A stretch of 28,487 nucleotides of DNA from positions 1 to 28,487 of the forward strand of contig CALCPT010000664.1 of NCBI GenBank assembly GCA_937897265.1, given 5' to 3'. This stretch comes from an uncultured Alcaligenaceae bacterium. Its GTDB lineage: Bacteria; Pseudomonadota; Gammaproteobacteria; Burkholderiales; Burkholderiaceae_B. The notes under the pieces are model-generated. The model was not told where the DNA came from, ran no database searches, and saw only the letters and a list, made by a program, of their open reading frames with translations. Positions 1-8,119 of the stretch are shown here, piece after piece (the first letter of the stretch is position 1; each line of letters begins with the position of its first letter). The translations under genes and the position numbers were made by a program.

Positions 1-423
1 GGTCTGTTCATCAATGCGGGTACGAGCGAAAAAATCGCCCTGCCGGATCCCGACCTTGCGCAAGCAGGCGGCCAGGCCAGTTTGAATCTGTATCGGGCGC
101 AAGCCAACCCCCTACCGTTTGTGGCACGTGAACTTGAGCGCCACGTCTTGGGCAGCCAGTCGTTTATCCCACTTGCAGGTGTACCGTTTGTGGTGGTGGT
201 TGCCTTAGGCGATCCAGCGTTTCAAGGCAGGCAACCGCTTGAGTCAAGCTTGGCCGCGTTTTGGCTAGATGGGTCGTGCGGTGTGAGCTTTAATCCGGGC
301 ACCTGGCATCACCCCTTGTTAGCGCAACAGCAAGGTGACTTTGTGGTGCTCGAGCGTAAAGCACTTGAGGTGGATTGCGAAATCAAAACGCTGCAAGAGC
401 CGGTACAGATCTTGGCGCGGTAA
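1..423 (+). CDS. allA: Ureidoglycolate lyase, 5'-truncated by window start
   Basis: The enzyme splits ureidoglycolate into glyoxylate and urea, the last step of allantoin (purine) breakdown, in the cytoplasm. The reading frame is open from base 1, so the gene begins outside the window; about 140 C-terminal residues are present, against about 160 for the E. coli enzyme. Recognisable AllA blocks are ELERHVLGSQSFIPL, the VVVVALGDP strand and the NPGTWHHPLL segment, which carries conserved residues of the cupin-like fold. A TTG at 82 could be called as a start, but the upstream codons (GLFINAGTSEK...) match the family N-terminal region, so it is internal. The gene faces the GMC oxidoreductase tail to tail. 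Other purine-catabolism genes would be expected upstream, off the contig. Family assignment is firm. Confidence 0.9.
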   Translation, partial: GLFINAGTSEKIALPDPDLAQAGGQASLNLYRAQANPLPFVARELERHVLGSQSFIPLAGVPFVVVVALGDPAFQGRQPLESSLAAFWLDGSCGVSFNPGTWHHPLLAQQQGDFVVLERKALEVDCEIKTLQEPVQILAR

Positions 424-475
424 GCGCTAAGTGCTAAGTGCTCATGCACGCTGCGCATCTTAAGCGCTAACGCTT
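421..475. repeat. Short direct repeats and weak hairpin between convergent genes
   Basis: The 10-mer TAAGCGCTAA occurs at 421-430 (overlapping the allA stop) and again at 461-470, exactly 40 bases apart. The second copy forms the start of a small hairpin, AAGCG-CTAA-CGCTT (462-475). It lies between two convergent genes and might act as a weak bidirectional terminator, but there is no T-tract, so the function is a guess. Confidence 0.3.
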
Positions 476-494
476 CGATACGACTTGTAGCGCG

Positions 495-2102
495 CTAAGC
501 CCCGCTCAACATCATTTTTGCGGCTTTCTCTGCAATCACCAGCGTGGGCGAGTTGGTATTGCCCGATGTAATCGTTGGCATAATCGAGGCATCCGCCACG
601 CGCAGGCCTTGCACACCATGCACACGCAAGTTTGCGTCAACCACCGCCATCGAGTCTTGACCCATTTTGCAGGTACCCACTGGGTGAAAAATCGTAGTGC
701 CAATCTCGCCTGCTGCACGCGCCAACGACTCTTCGCTATCGTCAGTGATACCTGGCTTGATTTCTTGAGGATTAAAGCGCGCTAACGCAGACTGACCAAC
801 GATGCGGCGCGTTAAGCGAATGCTGTCAGCGGCCACACGGCGATCTTCGGCCGTTGATAGGTAGTTACACAAAATCTCGGGCGCCTGCGCGGTATCGGGC
901 GACACGATATTGACGTGACCGCGGCTAGTGGGGCGCACGTTACAAATCGATGCGGTAAACGCCGGAAAACTATGCAAGGGCTCGCCAAATTTTTCAAGCG
1001 ATAAAGGCTGCACGTGGTATTCAACGTTTGCGCGTGTTTGTTGTGGATCTGACTTTGCAAACACACCTAATTGCGAAGGCGCCATGCTCATGGGGCCACG
1101 CCGCGTCAGTGCGTACTCAAGCCCAATCATTGCCTTACCCCACAATGAGTTCACGATGGTGTTTAAGGTACGCGTACCTTCTACGCGATAGATCATGCGT
1201 AACTGCAAATGGTCTTGCAGGTTTTGCCCAACGCCCGGCAATTCGTGCACGGTTTGAATCCCCAGCGGCGCCAGCAAACTTGTTGCGCCTAAACCTGAAG
1301 CCTGCATGATTTGTGGCGTGCCGATTGAACCGGCAGCCATCACCACTTCGGTGTGCGCACGTGCGATTTGCTTGTGCCCGTCTTTCAAAAACTCAACACC
1401 TGTCACTCGCTTGCCTTCAAACACTAAACGCGTGGTGTGGGCGTGCGTCAACACGGTCAAGTTGCGACGGTGTTTGATTGGGCGCAAAAACGCTTTAGAG
1501 GTGTTCCAACGCCAACCTTCGCGCTGATTCACTTCAAAGTAATCGCTACCTTCGTTATCACCCGAATTAAAGTCATTGACGGGTTGGATGCCTGCCTGCG
1601 CGGCCGCCTCGCGAAACGAATCGAGGATCTCCCACGACAAACGTACGCGTTCGACATTCCACTCGCCGCCCGCACCATGAAACTCGCTCGCACCAGCGTG
1701 GTGATTCTCCATGCCTTTATATAAAGGCAATAGGTCATCCCAACCCCAACCCGTGTTGCCAAGCGCAGCCCAGCCATCGTAATCAGCGCGCTGGCCACGC
1801 ATGTAAATCATGCCGTTAATCGATGAGCAACCACCCAGCACGCGACCACGTGGGTAACCTAATTGCCGACTATTCAACCCTGGATCAGCCTTGGTTTTGT
1901 AACACCAGTCTGTGCGCGGATTGCCGATGCAATACAAATAGCCCACAGGGATGTGGATCCAATGCCAGTTATCGGGCCCGCCTGCCTCAAGCAGCAAGAC
2001 GCGTTTGGACGAATCAGCCGACAGACGATTAGCCAGCAGGCAACCGGCCGAGCCTGCACCTACGATGACATAATCAAAGTCTAAAGCGTTGGGTGTGCTC
2101 AT
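495..2102 (-). CDS. GMC-family FAD oxidoreductase (choline/alcohol dehydrogenase-like)
   Basis: A 535-residue flavoprotein of the glucose-methanol-choline family, which oxidises alcohols to aldehydes with FAD. The Rossmann motif GAGSAG is at residues 15-20, followed by the family signature GYPRGRVLGGCSSINGM near 80-100. The C-terminal catalytic pair is visible: His473 in HPVGTCKMG and Asn517 in GNTNSPT, 44 residues apart as in choline oxidase. There is no signal peptide, so it is probably cytoplasmic. The length is normal for BetA/AlkJ-like enzymes. The gene starts 8 bases after the stop of the methionine sulfoxide reductase on the same strand, so the two probably form an operon. Substrate is unknown: no betaine aldehyde dehydrogenase or BetI is next to it, so I do not call betA. 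Confidence 0.88.
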   Translation of the reverse strand: MSTPNALDFDYVIVGAGSAGCLLANRLSADSSKRVLLLEAGGPDNWHWIHIPVGYLYCIGNPRTDWCYKTKADPGLNSRQLGYPRGRVLGGCSSINGMIYMRGQRADYDGWAALGNTGWGWDDLLPLYKGMENHHAGASEFHGAGGEWNVERVRLSWEILDSFREAAAQAGIQPVNDFNSGDNEGSDYFEVNQREGWRWNTSKAFLRPIKHRRNLTVLTHAHTTRLVFEGKRVTGVEFLKDGHKQIARAHTEVVMAAGSIGTPQIMQASGLGATSLLAPLGIQTVHELPGVGQNLQDHLQLRMIYRVEGTRTLNTIVNSLWGKAMIGLEYALTRRGPMSMAPSQLGVFAKSDPQQTRANVEYHVQPLSLEKFGEPLHSFPAFTASICNVRPTSRGHVNIVSPDTAQAPEILCNYLSTAEDRRVAADSIRLTRRIVGQSALARFNPQEIKPGITDDSEESLARAAGEIGTTIFHPVGTCKMGQDSMAVVDANLRVHGVQGLRVADASIMPTITSGNTNSPTLVIAEKAAKMMLSGA

Positions 2103-2110
2103 AAGAGAGT

Positions 2111-2602
2111 CTATTCCGGCAACAGTGAAGAAAGAAAAATTTTACACAAGGCTTGCATGCCCGCTTGGTCAATCGCATCAAAACGATTCAGAACCGGGCT
2201 ATCAACATCCCAGACGCCAAGCAACTTAGAACCACGCATTAACGGTACCACCAACTCAGAGCGGGAAGCGGCATCACAGGCAATATGACCCGGGAACGCG
2301 TGCACATCAGGTACCAACTGCGTTTGACCCGTGCTCGCTGCTTTGCCACACACGCCGCGGTTAAGCGCGATACGCAAACAAGCAGGCTTGCCCTGAAACG
2401 GCCCAAGCACGAGCTCAGTGCCGTCATACAAATAAAAGCCGGCCCAGTTCAGATCAGGCAAAGAGCTCATCACGAGCGCCGACAAATTGGCAGCATTGGC
2501 GATCAGGTTGTGCTCGCCCGCCATCAGGGCATGCGCTTGCGTCGCCAGCGCCTCGTACTGAGCGGGTTTGGGCAAATGCGCAAGTGAGGTGGTGTCAAAC
2601 AT
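2111..2602 (-). CDS. msrC: Free methionine-R-sulfoxide reductase, GAF-domain type
   Basis: This 163-residue single GAF-domain protein closely resembles E. coli YebR/MsrC, which reduces free methionine-(R)-sulfoxide in the cytoplasm using thioredoxin. Conserved blocks are LNWAGFYLYDG, LVLGPFQGKPAC, GVCGKA and GHIACDAASRSE. The three cysteines of the catalytic and resolving relay are all present (Cys75, Cys85, Cys109), with acidic substrate-binding residues in VWDVDSPV (Asp132, Asp134). The length matches the family. It is the first gene of a probable two-gene operon with the GMC oxidoreductase downstream. No strong Shine-Dalgarno precedes the ATG at 2602. The pairing may be chance, since an oxidative-stress repair enzyme has no obvious link to the dehydrogenase. 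Confidence 0.93.
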   Translation of the reverse strand: MFDTTSLAHLPKPAQYEALATQAHALMAGEHNLIANAANLSALVMSSLPDLNWAGFYLYDGTELVLGPFQGKPACLRIALNRGVCGKAASTGQTQLVPDVHAFPGHIACDAASRSELVVPLMRGSKLLGVWDVDSPVLNRFDAIDQAGMQALCKIFLSSLLPE

Positions 2603-2804
2603 ATCAGCTAAGTGCGACTTGAATCATTTAAAAGGGTGCGTGCTGCGCATTTTAGCCGTACGGCTTCAGCACTTTTATGCAGCTCTCGCTCGCCACGAAG
2701 GCACTCAAGTAACGCTGCGGTGCAACACCGATAGGCGACGCGCTTGAGCCCGCCACAGGCCTCGCGCGACTTACACTAAGTGCATCATTCACCAAGGACT
2801 CAGC
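2603..2804. promoter_or_regulatory. Divergent intergenic region with nested palindromes
   Basis: This 202-base gap separates the divergent msrC and PrpD-like genes and must hold both promoters; I cannot assign convincing -10/-35 boxes. It contains a perfect 12-bp palindrome AGCCGTACGGCT (2654-2665) nested inside a 6-bp inverted repeat GTGCTG (2640-2645) / CAGCAC (2667-2672), and a small hairpin CGGTG-CAA-CACCG (2718-2730). The palindrome is a candidate operator. A ribosome-binding AAGGA (2794-2798) lies six bases before the ATG at 2805. Confidence 0.4.
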
Positions 2805-4328
2805 ATGAGCAACAAACGCAGAGCATTACTTCAAACAGGTTTCGCCGTGACGGCCGGGCTTCTGGCGCAGGGGCATAGTGGGGCGCAGGGTGTGAGCGGT
2901 CAGGCTGCGACCTCGACTGGGTCAGCGAGCGCTGGTGCAACGGCAACGACCGCGCCCCCCACGGCCGCCTACGGCGCCGCAAATTTAGGCTTAGGGGTGA
3001 CCAAACAACTCGGTGAGTTTCTGTCAGGCTTTAAGTACGAAGATGTTTCAGCGCCAGCGCTTCACGAAGCCAAGCGGGCCGTCTTAGACTGGATGGGTTG
3101 CGCCCTGGCCGGCAGCCAACACCCGACCCCGCAAATTTTGATCTCGACGTTTAAACAGATGGGTTCGTTTGCCGCGGCCACAGTATTTGGGCAAAAGGGC
3201 GGCCTAAAGCTGAGTTTGCTGGATGCCGCCGTGGCCAACGGCCAAATGGGACATGTGCTGGACTTTGACGATACACACTTGGGTGGAGTGATTTTGCACA
3301 CCAGCACGGCAACCTTACCAGCCCTCTTTGCGCTGGGCGAGGCGCGCAAAGCGTCAGGCAAAGCACTGATGCTCGCTATGGTTGCGGCATTTGAGGCGGG
3401 CATTCGTACGGGCCAGGCCATGCCCAGGCATCACCATGGCGGCTGGCATTTAACCGGCACCTTGGGCACGGTAGCCGCTAGTGCGGGCTCAGCCAAGTTG
3501 CTTGGGCTTGATGCACAACAAACGATTTATGCACTTGGCATTGGTTGTACGCAAGCTGCTGGCATGCAACAAAATCGCGGCAGTGACTGTAAGTCGCTGC
3601 ATGCGGGTAAGTCTGCTTATCACGGCGTCCTGGCTTCAATGCTGGCGTCAAACGGCTTTAACAGCTCGGCTGAAATTTTGGATGGCAGCTTAGGCTTTGT
3701 GCGCATTTACAGCAGCACACAAAACCTGCCCGCCTTGACGGCCGACCTAGGTAAATCTTGGCTGATCACCGGCAACGGCTATAAGCCCTATGCGTGTGGT
3801 GTGGTGCTTCACCCGCTGATCGATGCGGCAATTGGCGTGTCGCGTCAGGCAAACATAAAAGCGTCAGACGTCGCGACACTCGAGATCACTGTGCACCCAG
3901 ATGTCATCCGAATTACTGGCGTCGATGCGCCGGGGTCAGGGTTGATGTCTAAGTTCAGCGCCAACCATGCCGGGGCCGTAGCCTTCATTGATCAAGCGGG
4001 CGGCATTGTGCAATTTTCAAACGAACGGGCGCGCGACCCGGCAGTGCAAGCCCTACGCAAACGCGTGCAGATCAAGGCTTCAGACAACCTGCGGCTTGAT
4101 CAGGCCATTGCCAAGATCACCACACAGTCAGGCGCGTTCGTTGAGGCCAAGATCGAGCACGCTACGGGCACGGTCGCCAACCCAATCTCAGATAAAGACC
4201 TTGAGAAAAAGTTTTTAGGCAATGCTGAGCCCGTGCTTGGCGCGACGCAAGCTGCAGTGGTGGCCAAACAAATCTGGGCGCTTGACCAGCTGACGGATTT
4301 AGGGGAACTTGTACGACTATGTGGCTAA
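2805..4328 (+). CDS. MmgE/PrpD-family protein with twin-arginine-like leader
   Basis: This 507-residue protein belongs to the MmgE/PrpD family, whose known members include 2-methylcitrate dehydratase and cis-aconitate decarboxylase. Family marks are GHVLDFDDTH (149-158), the His-rich stretch MPRHHHGGWH (206-215) and KPYACGVVLHPLIDA in the C-terminal half. Typical members are about 450 residues; here an extra ~60-residue N-terminus begins NKRRALLQTGFAVTAG and continues as an Ala/Ser/Thr/Gly-rich linker to about residue 60. That resembles a Tat signal plus spacer, suggesting export of a normally cytoplasmic fold. AAGGA six bases upstream supports the ATG. The last codons (LVRLCG-stop) are duplicated at 8102-8122, upstream of the IclR gene. 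No other methylcitrate-cycle gene is near, so prpD is not assigned. Confidence 0.85.
   Translation: MSNKRRALLQTGFAVTAGLLAQGHSGAQGVSGQAATSTGSASAGATATTAPPTAAYGAANLGLGVTKQLGEFLSGFKYEDVSAPALHEAKRAVLDWMGCALAGSQHPTPQILISTFKQMGSFAAATVFGQKGGLKLSLLDAAVANGQMGHVLDFDDTHLGGVILHTSTATLPALFALGEARKASGKALMLAMVAAFEAGIRTGQAMPRHHHGGWHLTGTLGTVAASAGSAKLLGLDAQQTIYALGIGCTQAAGMQQNRGSDCKSLHAGKSAYHGVLASMLASNGFNSSAEILDGSLGFVRIYSSTQNLPALTADLGKSWLITGNGYKPYACGVVLHPLIDAAIGVSRQANIKASDVATLEITVHPDVIRITGVDAPGSGLMSKFSANHAGAVAFIDQAGGIVQFSNERARDPAVQALRKRVQIKASDNLRLDQAIAKITTQSGAFVEAKIEHATGTVANPISDKDLEKKFLGNAEPVLGATQAAVVAKQIWALDQLTDLGELVRLCG
4307..4324 (+). repeat. 18-bp direct repeat, left copy, in 3' end of PrpD-like gene
   Basis: ACTTGTACGACTATGTGG here is identical to 8102-8119. 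With the following bases both copies read LVRLCG-stop in frame (GGC TAA here, GGT TAG at right). Similarity continues to 26 of 30 positions. The two copies bound the autotransporter/desaturase segment. Confidence 0.85.
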
Positions 4329-4364
4329 TAAGACCATTAATCGAACGCCACGCGGCTAAAGTAG

Positions 4365-7016
4365 CTAAAACGCGAACCTGAATCCAGCGCTGCCACCGTA
4401 GAGCGTTTGCCCACTTCGAGCCTCAGTCGATACACCCGCGTAGGCATAAGCATTGTCTGAGAGTTTCATCGTACCGTACAGACCGAACTGCACAAAAGCC
4501 GCACCAGCAGTCGGTGTACCCACGTTGGCTGAATACCCTCCAAGAGTCGTATTCAACGTTGGATTCAACAGCCCTTGTGAGTCGGCACCAACAGCTAGGT
4601 TTACTCGATATGTGTAGTCGTCCTTCAGCGGATCTTTGTTTAATGAGCCCACCGCAACACCCGCCACACCACGGACTCCGTTGCTTGAATAGCGCCCAAC
4701 ATCAAGCGCAGCAGCCGTACCACCCTCGTTGTAACCTGACTGTGTCACAGACTGGTAGGTAAGACGCAGATAAGGCGTTACGCGCAGATCGCTGTATTCA
4801 AATGGCCTACTGACGCCTAAACTTACAAGCCAATCATTGCCCATCACAGCTTTATTTTTAAAACCACCACTTATTCCAGTGATATCGCTACGCGACAGGT
4901 CGGTTGAACTCAAGCCAAAGCTCGCCATTGCATCGAGCACATAGTCTTGCATGATCGGCATCTTGCCGTACAAAAAGACTGAACCCTGTTGAATAGTGCT
5001 ATTACCGCCGCTGGCCGCAACAAAGGTATTCGATAAGGCTAAGCCAGCGCCAAGTTTTAATCCAAGCTCAGCATCTGAGTACGTATCTACACCAAAAACG
5101 GCTTGATACAGATTACTGTTATACCCACTTGCCTTGCTATCACCACCTCGATCGCTGCGCTGGTAAGTGATTTCGGCCCAAGCCTTGCCGTTGGCAGCAC
5201 TGGCACTAGTCATCCCGGACGCATTGGGGTTGACCATTGGGTTTGAGCTCACTGCAGCTGTAGGAACCCCCAACGGATTACTCGCCGTGACCAACCCATT
5301 CGACATAGCGGTGTTCAAAGCCGGGCTGATTTGATATGGCATCGTCGGGTTGTCGCTCAAGCGCGCCAACACTGATTGCTGTAGTCGCTGCGCAGCTTGC
5401 GGCAAGACAGCCGCCGAGGCCGCATGAACCTCGCCCGACAAAGCTTTCGCAAAAGCAGGTAAGCCTGCGGCCGTTTGCCCAGCGGCAGCATAGAGCAATT
5501 GATCTTGGGCAGCCGTTGCCGTATTTAGTTGATTCACACCTAACAGCTGATCCAAGACACTTGCGACTGACTTGGCGTTACTACTCTCGGCAGAAAGCGT
5601 GTTTGCATAAGAAGTTGGCACGGTGGCTAGATCAATACTATTGCTATTATTAACGTTGTAAAACGCAATCAGTTGCGTGCCAGCGCTAAGCTGTGCTGGC
5701 TGAATCACAGCAGCAAAGCGGCCGACAACACCACCACCTGCCGTCACCATACGGAAACGATTGCCAAGCTCAGGTACAAAGATACTGCTGCCATAACCAG
5801 GTTCACCAAGGCTAAACAAGTTTGCCAACCTCGGGTAAAGCAATGCGGTTGGGCTAATCACAAATTGACCAGCTGTACCGTTTAAAAACGAATAATACCC
5901 AGCGGAGCCTAACGGAGTCGAGCTAGTCGCTTGGGCTAATCCTGCGATGTCCTGGACATATAAGCTACCGCTTGCCATCGTGACGTTCGCACCCACGGCC
6001 AAATACCCTGGTGAATTACCAGGCTTCAGAATGCCATTAATATTTAGGTTGCCCGCAATCGTACCCGTACCCATCAGCATGCCGCCGCTATTAACCGTGA
6101 CATCACCTGAACCGGTGGGCGATGCACCGCTCACTTGCAAAGTGCCCGACGCAACCGTCGTGCCACCGCTGTAAGTATTGGGACCGGACAGGATAACGCC
6201 GGTGGGATCGGGGGTTGGAGTGATGGGAAGAATCATCCCCGAGGGAGTTTTAAAAGAGCTGAAATTTCCTGATGAAAACCCACCTGCTCCACTAGGAGCA
6301 AACCCGCCTGTTCCACCAGTCGAAAAGCCACCAGTTGCAGCGCTGCTGATGATGCTACTGGTACAAGACGTGCACGTGGAGGATGAGCTAGCACCGCTAG
6401 CGATCGTTACAGAGCCTGAGCCAGCAATCGCCCCGGAAAGTGTGCCCGTGCCACTGGGCGGAGTAACGATCGTGGCACCACCACCAGCCACAACGAATGA
6501 GCTCGCGGAGTTCCCGCCACTCGGAACCGAAAGCCTACCACCGTCAAAGACAGTGCCACTCGCTAAATTGCTTGCGGATACTGTAGTACCTGATGAACCT
6601 GGGGGAGGAGCCGGTGGACCTGAGTCGCCACCAGAACTAGTCGCAGCAATAAAATTAAACGAAAGTCTGTACCAATAATTCGGCATTCCGTTAGATCCAG
6701 CTACGGTAAACACGTTTGAAAAACTTCCCGTTACTGTTGGGGTACCAAAAATTGTGTGCGTCAGGTTGGTAAACGAAAGCCCAGTCGGCAAAGTACCGCA
6801 TCCGGCGCAATTGCCGAACAAGGTCGTATTGGACTCGACCGCTTTAGCCAGGGTACTCAAGTCGAAAGAATACGACTGATTGACCGTACCGGTCGGTAAA
6901 GTGTAATTAAAAGTAACCAGCCCCGCTCGCGCTGGTGCGATGACAAGAATACCCGTTAAAAACAGCAGTATCCCCACGTAATTCCGTAGGGCATCACTCA
7001 ATTTATTTATTTTCAT
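4365..7016 (-). CDS. Autotransporter (type Va) with N-terminal Ig-like domain
   Basis: This 883-residue secreted outer-membrane protein has several visible parts. A signal peptide ends near APARA (1-31). A putative-Ig (He_PIG-like) domain spans about 35-125, with LPTGLSFTN and FGTPTVTGSFSNVFTV and a CxxC pair (Cys70, Cys73). A Gly/Ser/Pro-rich low-complexity stretch covers about 128-270 and holds a second CxxC (CTSC, ~215-218). One autotransporter-associated repeat (GPNTYSGGTTVASGTLQVSG) lies near 278-297. An alpha/linker region precedes a C-terminal beta-barrel from about 609 (GKAWAEITY) that ends in the terminal Phe typical of outer-membrane proteins (FRFAF). The passenger is modest and I see no catalytic motif, so a structural or adhesive role is inferred. 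The start overlaps the desaturase stop by ATGA, so the pair is translationally coupled. The gene lies inside the 18-bp direct repeats. Confidence 0.87.
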   Translation of the reverse strand: MKINKLSDALRNYVGILLFLTGILVIAPARAGLVTFNYTLPTGTVNQSYSFDLSTLAKAVESNTTLFGNCAGCGTLPTGLSFTNLTHTIFGTPTVTGSFSNVFTVAGSNGMPNYWYRLSFNFIAATSSGGDSGPPAPPPGSSGTTVSASNLASGTVFDGGRLSVPSGGNSASSFVVAGGGATIVTPPSGTGTLSGAIAGSGSVTIASGASSSSTCTSCTSSIISSAATGGFSTGGTGGFAPSGAGGFSSGNFSSFKTPSGMILPITPTPDPTGVILSGPNTYSGGTTVASGTLQVSGASPTGSGDVTVNSGGMLMGTGTIAGNLNINGILKPGNSPGYLAVGANVTMASGSLYVQDIAGLAQATSSTPLGSAGYYSFLNGTAGQFVISPTALLYPRLANLFSLGEPGYGSSIFVPELGNRFRMVTAGGGVVGRFAAVIQPAQLSAGTQLIAFYNVNNSNSIDLATVPTSYANTLSAESSNAKSVASVLDQLLGVNQLNTATAAQDQLLYAAAGQTAAGLPAFAKALSGEVHAASAAVLPQAAQRLQQSVLARLSDNPTMPYQISPALNTAMSNGLVTASNPLGVPTAAVSSNPMVNPNASGMTSASAANGKAWAEITYQRSDRGGDSKASGYNSNLYQAVFGVDTYSDAELGLKLGAGLALSNTFVAASGGNSTIQQGSVFLYGKMPIMQDYVLDAMASFGLSSTDLSRSDITGISGGFKNKAVMGNDWLVSLGVSRPFEYSDLRVTPYLRLTYQSVTQSGYNEGGTAAALDVGRYSSNGVRGVAGVAVGSLNKDPLKDDYTYRVNLAVGADSQGLLNPTLNTTLGGYSANVGTPTAGAAFVQFGLYGTMKLSDNAYAYAGVSTEARSGQTLYGGSAGFRFAF

Positions 7017-7849
7017 TTTTGCAAGTTACTGTTTGGTAAAACATCTTTGTAGAAAGGTTGAGTTAATAATTCAAACGGACCAAACCGCCTTGCCTGTGTA
7101 GTTTCAGGTAACCCCATTCGTAGCTGCCCAACGGGCTTTGACGGCTTCGCTAAGTATGTACTAAATAGCCAATCCCAATACGGAAATAGTTGCCCGAAAT
7201 TTGAATTGCCTTCAGTAGGCCTCACAGAGTGATGCGTCCGGTGCATATCTGGCGTCACAATGAACCACCGCAAAACGCGATCGACCCTCGCAGGGATCTT
7301 GACGTTTGCATGCACCAGCAAATTGTGAAAAGTCGATAACAGACTATAGGCAACGATGACTTGAAGAGATATCCCGAACAAAATCAAAAAGCAGACCGTC
7401 ACAATAAAATTGAACACACTCTCGAAGGGGTGATGTAACAACCCGGTCGCTGCCGTCACGTGTTTGTCAGTGTGATGCACGCTATGTAGAACCCAGATCG
7501 GCGGCATCTTGTGTGAGGCCCAATGAATGAGGTACTGAAAGAGGTCAAGTAACAGCAGGCTTAAGACGAATCCAACCTCGTCGGGGATTGGCAACCGCGA
7601 GAGGCTCAAGACCTGTAGAGGCGCCAGCCAGTTGATCAAAGGTTGAAATAAATAGGCTTGGCAAAGCGCCACAGCGCCTAACGCGGAAATCCAGACCGCA
7701 AATATCGACAAGAGCCTGCGCAACGAGTCGCCTCGGTTCGTGACACAAGGAAAATAGTGTTCCACAAGCCAGCAGAGCGCAACAAGCGCCAACTGAACAA
7801 AAATTAAAAAGGTTTCTGACACGAGGATTGCTACTAGGAAAGCCGGCAA
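7013..7849 (-). CDS. Fatty acid hydroxylase / sterol desaturase family membrane protein
   Basis: A roughly 278-residue integral membrane di-iron enzyme. Hydrophobic segments lie near 5-30, 50-70, 92-110 and 145-172. The histidine clusters that bind the two irons are HWASH (109-113), HSVHH (122-126), HNLLVH (175-180) and HRTHH (203-207), the standard set for this superfamily, which hydroxylates or desaturates lipids. Substrate is unknown. The start is uncertain: the frame opens after a stop near 7895-7897 with no ATG, and the TTG at 7849 has no clear ribosome-binding site; the GTG at residue 10 is an alternative. It is first in a two-gene unit, with its stop overlapping the autotransporter start. 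By hand count 7021-7500 is roughly 46% G+C, against about 61% for part of the IclR gene (8161-8400), in line with foreign origin. Confidence 0.85.
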   Translation of the reverse strand: MPAFLVAILVSETFLIFVQLALVALCWLVEHYFPCVTNRGDSLRRLLSIFAVWISALGAVALCQAYLFQPLINWLAPLQVLSLSRLPIPDEVGFVLSLLLLDLFQYLIHWASHKMPPIWVLHSVHHTDKHVTAATGLLHHPFESVFNFIVTVCFLILFGISLQVIVAYSLLSTFHNLLVHANVKIPARVDRVLRWFIVTPDMHRTHHSVRPTEGNSNFGQLFPYWDWLFSTYLAKPSKPVGQLRMGLPETTQARRFGPFELLTQPFYKDVLPNSNLQK

Positions 7850-7946
7850 TAACGAAAGGATAAATGCGTGCGAAGCGCAAGATCGCGGGATAGACTATGG
7901 ATCGAAAAAATAGTCTCAACTTTACAAAATCGTTGTAACAAAACCA

Positions 7947-7962
7947 TGTTGTGTAGACAACA
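7947..7962. promoter_or_regulatory. 16-bp inverted repeat, candidate operator
   Basis: TGTTGT and ACAACA arms of 6 bp flank a 4-base centre. It lies about 100 bases upstream of the desaturase and about 190 upstream of the IclR start. The size suits an IclR-type or similar dimeric regulator, but no second site supports this. Confidence 0.3.
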
Positions 7963-8101
7963 GCGTTTTTACATACGCTCGCATTTTGCGAGGCATTGTG
8001 AGAATAAGGCGGGTGCACAGCACGTATCAGATTCACGACCGCATCATTTAAGTGGCGACGAGTGCTCGCTTTCGCGCGGCTTTATGACCGTAGCGCACGG
8101 C

Positions 8102-8119
8102 ACTTGTACGACTATGTGG
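8102..8119 (+). repeat. 18-bp direct repeat, right copy
   Basis: Identical to 4307-4324. Continuing to 8122 it reads LVRLCG followed by TAG, an intact copy of the PrpD-like C-terminus, although no PrpD-like coding sequence precedes it. It probably marks the original end of that gene before insertion of the 3.8-kb module. Confidence 0.85.

Noticed and set aside
82..423. Complete 113-residue gene starting at TTG 82
   Set aside because: The upstream codons continue the ureidoglycolate lyase sequence to base 1, so the gene is truncated by the window rather than starting at 82.
495..2102. Choline dehydrogenase betA
   Set aside because: GMC motifs fit, but no betaine aldehyde dehydrogenase, betI or choline transporter is adjacent, so substrate assignment is not justified.
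2805..4328. 2-methylcitrate dehydratase prpD
   Set aside because: Only the superfamily is supported; there are no prpB/prpC genes and the exported-type leader is atypical.
6178..6678. Proline-rich 166-codon plus-strand open frame
   Set aside because: It is the antisense of the Gly/Ser-rich stalk of the autotransporter; the composition is explained by the opposite strand and there is no ribosome-binding site or family resemblance.
4365..7849. Transposon or prophage cargo region
   Set aside because: No transposase, integrase, terminal inverted repeats or phage genes are visible within the repeats, so I report only a repeat-bounded module.
7545..8036. 163-codon minus-strand frame starting in the desaturase leader region
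   Set aside because: It overlaps the di-iron histidine-motif gene in another frame, has no recognisable domain, and ends inside it; the desaturase frame has the coherent family motifs.
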